DNA of 64,000 bases from Paramyrothecium sp. XJ0827 (Eukaryota; Ascomycota; Sordariomycetes; Hypocreales; Stachybotryaceae): contig JAJFPB010000004.1 of NCBI GenBank assembly GCA_020881915.1, forward strand, positions 248,001 to 312,000. The letters are read 5' to 3'. The notes under the pieces are model-generated. The model did no database searches, was not told the DNA's origin, and worked only from the letters and a program-made list of their open reading frames with translations. Positions within the stretch are counted from its first letter, which is position 1. Each line of letters begins with the position of its first letter. The translations under genes and the position numbers were made by a program. Below, one piece after another: positions 21,955 through 34,676 of this stretch.

Positions 21955-24107
21955 TTACGTACCACCAATCGCCGCTACAGCTTCATCGAGTTGGCTATAT
22001 GGCTCTTCCTTGGCTAGCTTCTCAACCTTTTCGACGATGGCCTCGTCCGAGAATGGTCCTGTGCGAGCAGTGAAGTCGCTGTTATCGAATGGCACGGCTC
22101 TCCAACGTGGATCCATCGGATCTCCAAAGTCTGTTTTCTCATCGTAACCCTGGATTGTTAGTCGGTAGGAGCATCTCTGAGGAGGTCGGCTTACCATGTC
22201 TTTCAACGCAGTTACATTCAGTACCGCCATCATGTCGTGGTCCTCGTGGATCAAATTGTGGCAGTGAAACATGTAAACCCCACTTTCCATTCTTCAGTTG
22301 GATGAACGCCAAGACAAGGGTTGTTTGATACTCACGTCCATGGTAGATAATGAGCCTCAATGGTGACTGTCTCCCCCTTCCCGAGCCAAACAACGTCCTT
22401 CAGGCCAGCAGTCTCGTAAGGCATAAGTTCATTGCGACCGCCACTTCTTGAAATCACGCGCAGATCGACTAAATGGACGTGAACAGGATGAGTCCAGCCA
22501 TTTGAGTGATTCTCTAGAACCCACGTTTCTACTGTACCCACAGCAGGTTTAGCGAGAACCCTATTCTCAACATCCGCAAAACCAACGCCATTGATCAGGT
22601 ACTTTCCATCTTTTCGTTCAAAACGGAAATGTCGGGTCGTGATTGGACCTTTGGGTGCCGCGGGTATCTCCCGCAGTGTCGACGGAACGCGAGAAGTGTC
22701 TTCCTTTGCTAGCTCTGACTTGACGAAGAAACGCATCACCTTGTCAGTGTGGGGATACTCGTCATCTTTCCCAACACCGTTTGATTCTAAGACGTTGCGC
22801 AGGTCTATGGTTTGACCAGCAAATTTGGAAAAGTCAAACACGACCGAGTAGCGCTCTCCGGGACTCAAATACACGTTATTTGTTGACACTGGGAAGCCCA
22901 TGAGACCCGAGTCTGAAGAGGTCACCTGGAAAGAAATCCGGTCATCAGAATCGGAGTCCGAGTCGACAAAGTACAAGTTCCAATCACGGGAGACTGCGGC
23001 ATTAAGAAAGCGGAGACGATATTTGCGAGGCTCAACGTCAAAGTAAGGCCACGGCTGTCCGTTCTGCACGCATTTCAGTATTTCACTCAGTAAAACAATA
23101 TCTTAGAGCACTTACCACCTGGATGATGTCACCCCAAACGCTGACCTTTTCGTCCAAGGTCGACTTATTCCTGTCAGATCCAGAATGAAATGGGTCAGTC
23201 TTATGAGGGAACTCACCTTAAGGGTTCCGTCCTTGTTGTAAAACTTGGCAGACAGAATGAGCGGAATATCAAATTGGCCATATCCAGATGGCAGGCCGAG
23301 AGGCACTGACGACGGGTTATGCAGTAAGTATGCCCCGGCCTGGCCAAAATATGCATTCTCGGCTGTCTATGTGCAGATGGTCTTCAGATTCCCAATAACC
23401 TGCCAGCATGTCTTGGGCAAAACTTACCCTCATGAAAGCATGGTCGTGATACCACATGGTCTGACCTTTCTGGTAGTTTGGCCAGTAGTAGTCCTTATAC
23501 TCCCCAGGCGATGTCAAGTCTTCGGTCCATCCATCAAAGGGTGCCCGGGACGGAGATCCGTGTAAATGCACGGAACTATCTTGTGGAGAGTTGTTCAATA
23601 CGCGAACAACTGTTTCGGTACCGACTGGGACGTAGAAAGTAGGACCAGGTGAAATACCGTCGTAGCCAATGAAATGGGCTGGTCCCAGATCTGGGTAGAT
23701 CTACCCACGGTTTAGTATAGTAGTCGTAAGGTATCATTCCGTACTCACTTGGTGAGAGAATTCCTTAATTTCTAATTCGTAGTACCATATTTCTTTCCCT
23801 GTCACAGGACTTTGAACGACTCTGAGAGAAAGACGATTAGTCGAGAAGATATCACATGGGAGGCACTAGCTCACTTCACTGGCTGTTTGAGTGGCGGGAT
23901 GGGGAGTGGAAATTCGTAAAGCCAGGTGTATTCCGGACTGACCCAATCCTTTGTCCCAGGAGCCGCTTCAAACTTTTTTTTCTGCCCGTGATGCTTGGAG
24001 TCATCATGATTGTTTGAGATTTTGGCCGCATGAGACGCTGGGCAAAGACTGGCCAGCAAGCATGCCGCCAGCACGATCGACCTCGAATTGCACATGATGC
24101 GAAACAT
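21955..24107 (-). CDS. Secreted multicopper oxidase, bilirubin-oxidase/CotA-like (8 exons)
   Basis: Exons: 24107-23875, 23821-23749, 23700-23428, 23366-23217, 23163-23116, 23063-22336, 22282-22195, 22149-21955. They encode about 595 residues. A signal peptide follows Met1 (or the ATG at 24095). Copper motifs in order: HLHGSP, WYHDHA, HPVHVHL and HCHNLIHEDHDMM, covering the type 1 and trinuclear sites with Met as axial ligand. Segments PPLKQP, PVTGKE and NGQPWPY match bilirubin oxidases. The family oxidises phenols, bilirubin or metal ions and reduces O2 to water. The acceptor at 22283 could equally be 22292 (three residues more), and the last intron (45 bp) is in frame, so either could be alternatively spliced. 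It is divergent from the exopolygalacturonase gene, with a 2.2-kb gap. Confidence 0.92.
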
Positions 24108-24389
24108 GCGAGCACTCGCGGTGAAAGAAACCGGGAAAAAACTTAACAGGAGCAGTTTAGTCAAGCCTGCAGATGCGGCTGGTCTAAATGCCTTTATAGA
24201 GCCAGGCAGTCGGACTGACCACGCTGCTAATCGAGTAGACTTTCATGGTTAATGCCCTGGCGCGCTTTGGCTTTGCTTCAAGAAGCTTGCAGCCATTCTA
24301 GATCCACTCGTTCTGTCCGAGTTTCTAGTCCTAATACATATCGAGATGTCGCGGATCATTTGAACCGGCGAGAGATGACGTAGGCATCC

Positions 24390-24408
24390 CCGATCTCATT
24401 GAGATCGG
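24390..24408. promoter_or_regulatory. 19-bp perfect palindrome CCGATCTCA-T-TGAGATCGG
   Basis: Nine-base arms around a single central T, starting CCG and ending CGG, 283 bp upstream of the multicopper oxidase ATG. The shape suits a dimeric DNA-binding protein. Binding is inference. Confidence 0.5.
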
Positions 24409-24489
24409 ACTTGAGCAATTTAGCCAGACTTGCGATCGAGGGAGATGCACTGGCCAACATGGATATTTGAGGCCGGAGTCGCCGACGCT

Positions 24490-25229
24490 GCATCCGGTGA
24501 TTTACGTATGGAAAGGCTGCATGGCCATTTTTGAATTGTCGCAAATCCGGATGCAGACCAAAGTTTTCTCACAAGCGTGTCATTAGGCTTAGACGGATGA
24601 CTTACTAGGAGACCAAACTAGGGAGTGAGGGCAACCAAAACGTGCGCGGAGACGCATCCGGACAAACCAACACTAGCGACACTGGCCGGGCCCAACGATA
24701 GAACCTGTGCCCTCGGCATTAAAAATCGTGTTCATATTGTTCAGAAAAACCGGGTTATCGATTCATGTTCAAACAAATAAACAAAAACTCTGCTTGGTGC
24801 CCTTACCCACCTCTTATTGACCAGTCGTTTGTTCGTCCCCAACTGGAATAGCTATGATGGAGTATCCTGCGGAGATGGGCGTGACGCCTCAATTTCCTTG
24901 CATGCCCGTCGATCTGATCGAGCCTCTATTCATTATACTGTAGATATGGTCTACACACCCGAATTTCCCGTTTCGGCCAGTGTTTGCACTCGGGTCATGG
25001 CATGCGTTGCTAGTGGCTGACTTAGCACTGTGTTTTGACCCTCCGTCGCGTGGGCTGGAACTGTTTCTCACTTCATGAAACTCCTGATTTCTCCGCTCAG
25101 TCGTTCAATTGGGAACGACAGTCACTGAAGTCATGTAATCAACATGATCAAATTGATCAAGTCAATAAATGTAGCACGGGACCCAAGAGTTTGACCACCT
25201 TCTGCCTGCGAGACACAAAACCCGGATGC
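24490..25229. promoter_or_regulatory. Four copies of GCATCCGG between MCO and exopolygalacturonase genes
   Basis: GCATCCGG occurs at 24490-24497 and 24654-24661 (plus) and at 24547-24554 and 25222-25229 (minus). Each holds a CGG core of the kind read by Zn2Cys6 proteins. A fifth copy is at 28037-28044, just past the pectinase gene. About 0.05 copies are expected by chance in 740 bp. Confidence 0.5.
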
Positions 25230-26360
25230 AATTGGCCTCCACAGCTGTAGAGCTGTCACACCTTCAAAGCCTATGTTGATGAATTGTCTGTTACGACTGG
25301 AACTCACAATTGGGACATGCACTCTCTTATGGATTGCTTGTTTTCCAACGAGCCTGCGGAGATGAGCTGAGGTCTGGACTCACATCCATTGATGGACTCA
25401 AGACAGCCGGGTCTACTGGCTTCACCGGGTATAAGCATTTTGTATCGGTCTAATACAAATCATGATAATTAGCACATACTTACCAAGGTGGGGAATTAAT
25501 CGACATTGGGGACAATTAGTCGGCCTGATCGTGAAAACACCTGCCACGATGGGCATGCGTCAGGTCTCTACAAAACGCCAGAATGCAGGTCGACCGACTC
25601 TCCCAACCCCTCATCTCGCCTCAATTCCTTCCATTTCTAACCCACCTCGCGGCCTACAACAGCTTTACCTGGAATTAAATTTTGACTATTGCTCTTGCAT
25701 TCTTCGTCTCAGAGTAAGACGAAGAGGATGACCAACAACTGCTTGAACACCAGGAGCTGGATTTCTCGGCACCATCCCATAAAATGCCCAACAGGAGGTG
25801 AGCGATACGACTCCCGAGCTGTGCCGACCGTTACCGCATAATGCCCCGACCTCCACACGCATTGCTCCGATAGGAAGGATGCGTTTAGCCTAAAACCAGC
25901 CTGCACATCTGACAGGACCACGTCCAGCCGGCGAAAGGATGCGAATATCCTGCCAAAATAAGCGTAGTGGCGATCTTGCATTCAACAATGAGTAAGAATC
26001 AACACACGTCGGCTACCAAGCCATCGGCTCCTCAGCAATTGATGGAATAACTTGTTCCATCGCCTGATTGCTCCTGCACGTCGGATCGCACTCACTAGCT
26101 GAGTTTTGCCTGAAGAGCTTGGGGATTGAGCCCCCGCAATCGATAATCTGTAGATCGCGAGTGGGAATCCTGGGGAAAGAATTGTTCACGAGTGCAAAGC
26201 CCCATGGAACATGCCACCATGCACATCATGGCTCTACCCAAAGCAAAGTGATATTATCCGGAGCAATGATTATAAGAAAGTAGAAGTTTCTCAGCATGAG
26301 GATGTAGTTTGTCCAAGGAAGCAGTGGAGCGAGGCTCGAAGTGTTGCCAAGTACCAAAAA

Positions 26361-27814
26361 ATGATCTATAAACGCGCTCTGGTGCTGCCTATTGGCTTCT
26401 TGACGTGTGCCTTGCCAAGCTTTGCGCAGCGAGAGGTTCCCAAGCGCCCGGCTATTCGACCTGATCCATACCAACCTTACAAGGCTATTGATCTTTCGTC
26501 CCCTCGCGATGAAAGAGTTTGCTTCGTCAAACCGAGTTGCACCAAAGGCCGTGACGACGCACCCAAGATACTAGCAGCTCTGCAAGAATGCAACAACGGT
26601 GGTACTGTCGTGCTTGATGAGGAGTATACGATTTGCTCGCCTCTCGACCTTCGATTCCTCAAGCACGTTGATATCGCTCTAACTGGCAAAATTGAATTTT
26701 GCACGGACCTAGAGTTTTGGCAACAAAACTTTTTCAAATTTCACTTCCAGAATGCTGCATCGTGGTGGGTACTTGGAGGCGAGGACATTCATTTGTATGG
26801 ACTTGACACTGGTATTATTCATGGCAATGGCCAAGCATGGTGGGACGCATTCGCCGTAAACAAGACAATCCACCGGCCACTACTGTTCATCACAGATGGA
26901 TGGCACGGCGGTTCAATTACTGGTCTAAAGCTGCGGCATTCTCCTAATGTGAGTCTCACGTTCCTGGGTCTCCCGACTCTGGGAGAATAAAGCTCACGAT
27001 ACCTTCCAGTGGCACAATTTTATCGCCAATAGCTCCGATATTCTCATCTCCAATATTGATATCTTTTCCCGCTCCACTTCTTCCGCCTGGGCCTCCAATC
27101 TTGATGGATGGGATACCTTCCGCTCGGATAATATTGTCATTCAGAATTCCGTCATCAACCATGATGATGACTGCGTTTCTTTCAAGCCCAACAGCACGAA
27201 CATCATTGTCCAGGGTTTACACTGCAACGGCTCCCACGGTATATCTGTTGGCTCGCTAGGAAACTATCCAGAACAATACGACATCGTCTCAGATCTCTTT
27301 ATTTACAACAACACAATGGCAAACACTACCACTGCTGCCCGTCTCAAAGTGTGGCCTGGTGCTGAAGCTAAGAAGCGTGGTAACCCTCCGTGGGTTGGTG
27401 GTGGCGGCAAAGGATATGTCCGCAATGTGACCTATGATACCATGATCAACGACAACAACAACCTCGCCATCCAGATCGATCAGTGCTATGGTGCCATCAA
27501 TGCTAGCGAGTGCGAGAAGTATCCGTCCGGAGTCATTCTTCAGGACGTGACTTTCCGGAACATGTGGGGCACGGCAAACGGAGCCGACGACCCTGTTGCC
27601 GGCCAGCTCATCTGTGGTTCTGCAGAGGTAATACGGATAGGGCTCTTTAGCTTTATTTTGGATTCAGCTAACAGTGCTTCCCCAGTCTTGCGAGAACATT
27701 CGTGCAGAGAACGTCACACTCACGAACCCTAGTGGCGAACCGCCCCAGTGGCAGTGCAGATTCATGGATGAGGACCAGATGGATCTTGGCGGAATAGGTT
27801 GTATTCCTGCATGA
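26361..27814 (+). CDS. Secreted exopolygalacturonase, GH28 (3 exons)
   Basis: Exons 26361-26948, 27010-27627 and 27686-27814 (introns 61 and 58 bp) give 444 residues, the usual exopolygalacturonase length. The ATG at 26361 is chosen over one 150 bp upstream in frame because it places a signal peptide (MIYKRALVLPIGFLTCALPSFA) at the N-terminus. GH28 catalytic motifs are all present: NLDGWD (family NTD), HDDDC (DD), GSHGISVGS (GHG) and ARLKVWPG (RIK). Several N-glycosylation sites (NSS, NST, NNT) fit a secreted protein. It releases galacturonic acid from the ends of pectin outside the cell. The GH105 gene at 48-49 kb would act on the products of pectin lyases in the same overall pathway. Confidence 0.95.
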
Positions 27815-28151
27815 TGAGAAAACGAGCAAGGGGGCATTCTGATGACTCAGGACCACGTGTTCGAGTTGATGATCTCTGAGCGCTTTTGCTTAGAAGTTAG
27901 GATGCAACAGACTGCGCAAAGCCTGTATGTTACTGTCCTGTTGCAGCAACTGTCATGTGATGAAATCTCATAATTTTGTGAGAGCTTTCACGCCGGTCAG
28001 TACGCGTTACTGTTCGTTTCGTGGTTTCTAAATACTGCATCCGGCCAAACAAGGGCAAACCATTTCTAAAGATCAGGTACTTGGAGCTGGCTCCTTCGCA
28101 GCATGTACTTCAAAAACGTGGACATTTGATTGAGCTCTCCCATAATGCCGG
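27815..28151. other. Intergenic between convergent genes
   Basis: 3' flanks of the polygalacturonase and lactonase genes. Carries one copy of GCATCCGG (28037-28044). Nothing else seen. Confidence 0.4.
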
Positions 28152-29519
28152 TTATCTACACTTGGGGACATGGGAAGACTCATCCCAGATCGTGGCAACT
28201 ACAGCTCCGGAAAGGGTGACCTTTCCCAACAAGCCGCCGTCCTCCTCTAGAATAATTTTTCCTGACTCGAGATCCCGCTTCCACACAATGACTGTTCGAT
28301 TGTTCTGGTGACCAACTGCAATCTTATCACCAGCAGCGTTGAATGAGAATTGACGGGGCGACCAACCACCGGAGGGCGCAAGCTGTACCAATTCTAATGT
28401 GCCGTCTTCTTGAATAGCAAATGTAGAGAGTGTATCCGAGTCAGAGCTTCCGAGAATAGTAGAATCACGGAAGGAGACATCGCGGTTTGACACAACAAGG
28501 AAGCGTTCATCGGGCTGCAATTTTGTTAGTAATGCTTTTCAATACGAAATAATTCGTTCGTATAGAAAGCAACTCACGCTCATAGCAATCTCACTGGTTG
28601 GAGACGTGGTGGCAGGCAATTTAGCATCAACAGCCGGAATCTCAAAGACTTTGGTGAACTCAAGACCGGTAGCCTTGTAAGTCACGCGGTAGGAGTATAC
28701 CTTCTGGTCCAACTCGCCGTTGAAAAAGAAGAAGGTCTCTCCCTGGGCGTTGATTCGGAAGAATCCATGTCGGGGGCCTGCTCCAGGCACTGTGATCAGA
28801 CCGTCCACCTCCGTCAATGGCGCAATGGCGCTCTCGTCATATGTGTAGACACGACCAAGATCACCACCTAGGTCTAGAATCACCACATACTTTCCAGTAG
28901 GATCAAGAATGACGTGATGAAGATAGCTTCGATCCTGGCGGCTCACCACTGGGCCTGTCTGTGCAATCGTGGGGAAAATCTCTTGTAGAGGCCCAGTGCC
29001 AGGGAGGGCTCCGTCATCACCGAGCGCGAAGACAGCCAGTGCGCTTCGGTTACTAGTCGGTGTTAGCATGAACGTCCGGTGAGAACAAACAGAGCACAAG
29101 CTCTTCACTTACTATGACGCCGAGACGTAACCCCGTGATCCAGAACGAGAAGTCACAATTTCTCCAGCAACACCGCTCAGGGGCCCATTTACACGTGCAA
29201 TACGAGCCAAAGCACCATTGGGATCGACCGAGAAGGAGTTCAAGGCACCGGACGTTGATGAACCAGCACCACGGTCGTAGCAGTAGAGCACGTGGTTCTC
29301 TTTATCCAACGTCAACCAGGACGGGTTGGCGGCGCACTCTGCCGTCCTTGAAGTCACGCTAAGAGACGGACTATCCTCGGGGCCCGTCAAAGACAAGGTT
29401 GTGACATTTCCACCAGAGTCCGCGGCGTAAAGCAAGACAGCACTTGAATTCGTGGCGCAATAGCCGCCAACACCCAGTAAAGCAGGAACCAGAATGGTTC
29501 TGAAGATAGTTGGGCGCAT
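28152..29519 (-). CDS. Secreted lactonase-fold seven-bladed propeller protein (3 exons)
   Basis: Exons 29519-29113, 29052-28578 and 28514-28152 (introns 60 and 63 bp) give 414 residues. The start is the ATG of MRPTIF, because the longer frame begins with TTG. Residues 1-22 are a signal peptide. The propeller family motifs are clear: NPSWLTLD, DRSYLHHVILDPTGKYVVILDLG, GPRHGFF, SPDERFLVVSNR and GWSPRQFSFNAAGDKIAVG. These belong to the 6-phosphogluconolactonase/carboxy-cis,cis-muconate cyclase group. Secreted fungal members are of uncertain substrate; lactone opening or muconate cyclisation is the family chemistry. It converges on the polygalacturonase gene. Confidence 0.92.
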
Positions 29520-32500
29520 ATTGAAGGTACTGGTCTTCAAAACCGCAATGGAAAGGACAGTAGCGAACTGAAAATTTTGCTGACTAGACCTAGGAGACCA
29601 TGGTCTTTGCGGGTTGTTTTAAGCAGTTAGGGTCGCAACAATTTTACCTTCCCAGCACCAACATGCAGAGGGGCTGACGCGGCGAACCGGTTACTGCGGA
29701 AATTTCAGGGGTGAAGAGCAGTATAATCCAATTTATTACCAATGCCTCTCTAGGCTGACAGGGAACATAAAGTTGATGGCACGGCAATGTTAGTGCCTAC
29801 TCAATCTGGGGTAGCGAGTGTCTGACAGCTAGAGGGGCAAGCCGGTGTCTCGTGCAACGCTAGCAAGGGAGCATGGCGATTCTGGCCTTGGGATCACTAA
29901 CGGTAATTGGGTGGGATAAACAGGAGAGAGGCACTAGCCCTTTTCAATCCTAGAATAAGCTTGCCAAGAGGTGTTCATGCAGGGACTTGTACGAAGGAGG
30001 AAGGACTGCGCCTCGACCTGCTCACTACGGAGGGCTTCTCGATGCATAACATGCTGGTCGATGGTTCGAAAGATACGATGCTGTGGGCTGGATGTAGCAA
30101 AATATTAATTGCCTGCATGGAGGATCATTCCTAGACATACGGAAACGGACGACCGCGCCGCAGGTCTAATACGCATCGCCAAATTGAGATGATCATGAAG
30201 TGTGGGCGGATTTCGGTACGATACCGAGGTCTCTACTTTATTAAAGTTTGGCTCCCGTTTAACTGTAATAAAGCACGCACGCACTAACTGGCCTGTCTGC
30301 TACTGGCCTTGTGACGCGTACAAATCGTGCGACTTTTTGTGAATTTGGTAATCGCCGACAACTCTGCCGCCGTTGCAGTCGAGCACCATTTCATGCTGCG
30401 GTTATCCGAGCAGCCGATGCCATTTACAGTTAAAGACAAAAGCAGTGAAGTATCGGGAGCTCAATACGTCCAGCTCAGCTTCTTTGATGTGGCACGTTGT
30501 GTTTTCCCCATTCCCGATGCCGTTTGAGGTTCTCAGATCATTCGGCAATATTCTCAGAGGCATCACTCTCGTGATCCGATTACTTTCGAGGTACACATTA
30601 TTATGCCAAAGGTGTTCATCCAAGACATTAGAATGATTGACTGTTGAGCTGTGTTTTCGTCTGAGAGTATTCAGTAATGCCAGTTCTGCACTGTCAGTCA
30701 GGCGAGTACCACTTACCGAAAAAGCCCCCGACTGAGCTCTGGGGCCTCAGACTACGTGAGACAATGGTCGTTCATTAAGATAAAGTAAAGCTCTTATAAA
30801 TCGGTCAAAACATCGAAACTATGTTATTGAATGCGCTGGACTCTCACTGGCTTTGTTACTGCCAAAGTTCGACCTTTGTTGAGTCAAGCAACTGGAAATC
30901 CAAGGGGTCAGAGATGCTGGGATTAGACACAGTACGCCAAGAAATTGCGCAAGTCCCCAGTTTTTAGGGGGCAGCTCGGCCTTGGGTACGATGGCAGCAA
31001 CGATAAGAGGGATTACAAAGTGATGGGCAAACAATGCGATGCGTCACGAAAGGTCCTTTGTATTCCAGACCGTCTTAGCCGAACATCACCAGGGCGCTGC
31101 AAAACGAAGAGCATTGCCTCCATTTGAGATTTCTAGACAGTGGAAATCTAGACTTTGTTATAATATTAGGATGTTATAGCCGCACGTGTGTGAACACCGT
31201 GCTCGTCGCATCTGGCATCGTGAAGTACGGCGGCAACATGTAAGAGGCGAGAATTACCGCAGCCTCCTCGTCAACCGGTTGGTCCCGGAACATCGCCGCT
31301 ATGCAACAATGATGACACTTAATGCCAGATTATTTGCCTCTCTTGCATCATGCGCAAAGCGACCGTCTCTGGTCAGATTGGCAACACAGAGACCCTCCGA
31401 GTGAATTTGAGCATGAATGCATCGCCTACCCTGGACTCGGCGCAAAATTTTCAGCTACCCTAGATGGCAAAATGTGGCTAACAGTTTGGCCAAGAACTTG
31501 ACCATTCGACGTGTGATAGCGCACAACCCTCGCCTTTGCTGCGAATATCTTGAGATTCCATAGTCCCTCTTCTAGAGCTCTCTGTTGTGCCAACATGCTG
31601 AACGACGATGATTTCATAACACCAATTTTTACTTTTCCACACGATGTTTTGATGAAGTAAACATTGTCCTCTAACAAAGTTGAGCCCAAGCAGCGTTGAC
31701 CTGAAATGGATACTTATTCATTGAAGAAACTCGTGATGGATTTTTCTGCTTCATTGGACGCGGATTTTGCTGCTGCTGCTTACTGACATGGTATACCTCT
31801 CAAACGAGCGTAAAAGATGGTTTGTCACAGGTTCGTCGAGAAGCGTCACCACAGCTTCAATCTCCCAAGAACTACCATCCGATTCAACAATTTTGCCACT
31901 ATTGGGATTTAGCGGTTGCTCTCTCAGCGCCTGTTCTTTGAAGCTCGAACATGCTGGCTTAACAATTCCTTGGAAGTTGGTAGACGTCACAGTCATTACA
32001 AAGTATTTGTTGCCTCTCGATGTCTCATGCCGGTGAAAAGAGAGATTTACCAACGTCGCCTGATCAATCCAGCGCATTCCCTGCATGATAGCTGGCTGAA
32101 AATGTGTTAATTATGTCCTGCATGTCTCCTCATCAAATCCAATTGGGTTTCGTATTTCATGTTGTTGTCACATGCATGTGCGACCGCGTGCTTCTGCATC
32201 TAAGCCCATGTGTAGGTGAGGAAAGATACACCAGTTCGATGACGTTGAGGTAGCTCACCGTCCTGAAGGGGAATCAATGGCTACAAAAGGGTTCAAGTTT
32301 GGCACATCTATCTCAGTTTTTTCGTATTAGTGCCTTCAGTGCCTGCCTTAACGTAAGAAGAAAATGAGACAAGTGCCTGGCTTTTTAATTTATGATGATG
32401 CCTCTCAACCTTCCAACTCTCCTGCTGCTATCCCGTGATTCCAGTTAATATTGCTATTCTAATGGAGCAAACTCAGAGCCCGTTACCTAGATCTACCTGG

Positions 32501-33543
32501 AAATTTCCAGATGCTGCTTTATGAGGTCGATTCAGTAAAGTCTGCCCGAATTTCTCATCATTTTGCTAAATATGAAGAAAAACACGACTGATAATGGAGA
32601 ACCAACAGCAAGGCCGAAACCGGGCAAAATAGTTTCAGCCTTCTCCAAAAAAAAATGTTAGTTAGAAGATGCATCGTATGATCTACTCAGGATGCGTAGT
32701 AGCAGCAGAAGAGGTCAGACCACGTGCATCAAGTTATACCGACCAATAGCATCGGGTCCCTGGGTCTTGAAGTTTCTCTTCTCTCCTCTTTCATTTGAAA
32801 CCGGCAGCAACGCACTGAGTGCCAATGTATCCATGCATAATTTAACTTTGCTGTCTTAGTTGTTGACCCCATGTCTTACGTTAACCTCTCTTGAGCGAGA
32901 CCGGAGGTTGTCACTCTCAAATACAGCGAATGTAGCACAGAAGAAGCAATTGTGTATGTATCACCTCGAAATCAATGGCTTGTGGAATCGCAGTGCTGCG
33001 AATGCCTGTTCTTGTGTTAGGCTGATTGCCGCCTGATATGACGTTCTTAAAACCCATGGTTTGAGGACCTTTAGAAGGCTGTTGCTTCTAAAGTCGAGTA
33101 TTCTGTATGTTTCAGTACTTGAAGGCTATATCAAGGCTAGGGCATGCGGTTAGTTGACCGTTCTCGTCCCAAAGCAACTGAGAACACAAAAGTCCGGATG
33201 TGCATCTAAGCTGATAGTAAGACAGGCTGATTCAAAGCTTCATTGGCATAGTTTCAGAAAGCTCTCATGCAATTCAGCCGTAAATCTCAGAACCGACATA
33301 ATGAGAAAGAGCGGGAACTTATGTTAGTCCTTGTGATGAGTATTGCATGTTGCCGACGGCTCGCTCACATGACCACTGTGCGATATCACACCACATCTGC
33401 CTAATCAAAGAACGAGCGACGCGAAGCTTAAGGAACAATCACTATAAAGGAACTGCCACCTCTTGGTCTGACCCTTGCCATCAAATACTTCGTGATCCTC
33501 AGTGTCGTTCATCATTATCCTCATTTACGATTCAACGATCACA
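29520..33543. other. 4-kb gene-poor region
   Basis: No gene confidently seen. Promoter of the lactonase gene has a 12-bp palindrome AGACCATGGTCT (29595-29606) and AACCGGTT (29685-29692). CGGTA-CGA-TACCG lies at 30214-30226. Two minus-strand frames at 31426-31689 and 31751-32086 look protein-like but do not join in phase (see findings). Between 32111 and 33346 there is no frame over 60 codons on either strand. Confidence 0.5.
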
Positions 33544-34676
33544 ATGAAGAGTTTTGCTATATTTGCTAACCTGATTCTGGTGGGTGCAGCATACGACATA
33601 TGCAGGAATAATTGCGGCCGAGCAGTCGCCGGCACTGCCCGAGCAAGCCCTGCTATTTCTGATCGCAGATCTATGTGTGCAGCTTTCGTTACCAGAACCA
33701 GGACTGTTACTGCGCCGTACGCTTTAGATACCCTGCTATACTTGTCTTCTATTAACAAAGCCAAATCACCAGCTCTGTGACAGTGACGGCACCAGTCATT
33801 TATAATCGCAATGTTCATGACGACGGTCCTGATAACTCCGGTTATGCCGAGCATAGCGAGTATAATAATCAAGCTTTCGATTCCAATCTTGTAGGCGAGA
33901 AGCCCGCCTATGCTTCGGCTTGTTTGAATGTGAGGGCATATTGGAGTGCTTGCCAATGTTTCCGTGGCATCAAGGCCACTACCAAAACTATCACGGCTCC
34001 CGCAAAGACAGTTACATTACCTGGCCCGACATGCACGCAAGGGCTAGAATATGCGATATACGGACCTAAGCCAAACTCAGCACGGATCCGAAACCTGGCT
34101 GAAGCTGATAGCCGGGGAGCAAATCACATCGACTTCTCGTTGCAGTTCTCAGGGGTAGACCCCGATGTTACTGGCATAACGCAGATTGTTGGCACCATTC
34201 GTCAATCGGATAACTACGCTCCCCCCGTGAGCATCTACGGTACAAGAGGCCCCGCTGGCTCACAAATGGGTCTCAGCATCATTGCCCATCGCGGGTATAT
34301 CTTACCGGCAACTACTGGAACTTATACCGTTTGGCTTGATGATTCAGACAATGCCCTGTTCGCCTGGGTGGGCGAACGCGCTGTTTCAGGCTGGAATCAG
34401 ACCAATGCATCCATCGGCCGCTTCTGGCCTCCCAATGTAGCCACAACCTACAGATTCACGTTCGAGGTCAAACGAAATGATGTCGGGGTGCCGATCCCTT
34501 TTCGGCTAACATGGTTGAATTCAGGTGGCCCTGGTGCCCTGTCCGCCAGGGTGATTGATCCTCAAGGCAACGTTATCCTAGGAGCTAACAGCCAGAAAAA
34601 CCCACAGGTCGTTACCAGCTGCTCTGGCTCTCGACGCTTAGCTCCTGCCTGGATCTCGTGGGCCAGAGAGATCTAG
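33544..34676 (+). CDS. Secreted GLEYA-domain (PA14-like) adhesin-type protein (2 exons)
   Basis: Exons 33544-33716 and 33773-34676, with a 56-bp intron, give 358 residues. The ATG at 33544 gives a signal peptide (MKSFAIFANLILVGAA). The cysteine-bearing segments CRNNCGRAVAGTA and PAYASAC...SAC match the N-terminal module of fungal GLEYA proteins. A short Thr/Pro linker (TVTAP, repeated on both sides of the intron) leads to the GLEYA motif itself at about residue 148. The beta-rich lectin-like domain follows, with a YTVWLDDSDNALFAWVGE segment and GWNQTN. GLEYA domains are related to yeast flocculin/Epa carbohydrate-binding domains and act at the cell surface. No GPI site or long Ser/Thr stalk follows, so it may be released rather than wall-bound. 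Confidence 0.88.

Larger units (their letters stand above)
24108..26360. other. 2.2-kb divergent intergenic region, no gene seen
   Basis: Shared upstream region of two secreted-enzyme genes. It holds a 19-bp palindrome and four copies of GCATCCGG (annotated separately), and two AGGATGCG words near 25875 and 25936. No reading frame with a recognisable domain. Confidence 0.6.

Noticed and set aside
26211..26360. Upstream in-frame ATG for the exopolygalacturonase
   Set aside because: It would bury the signal peptide 50 residues inside the protein.
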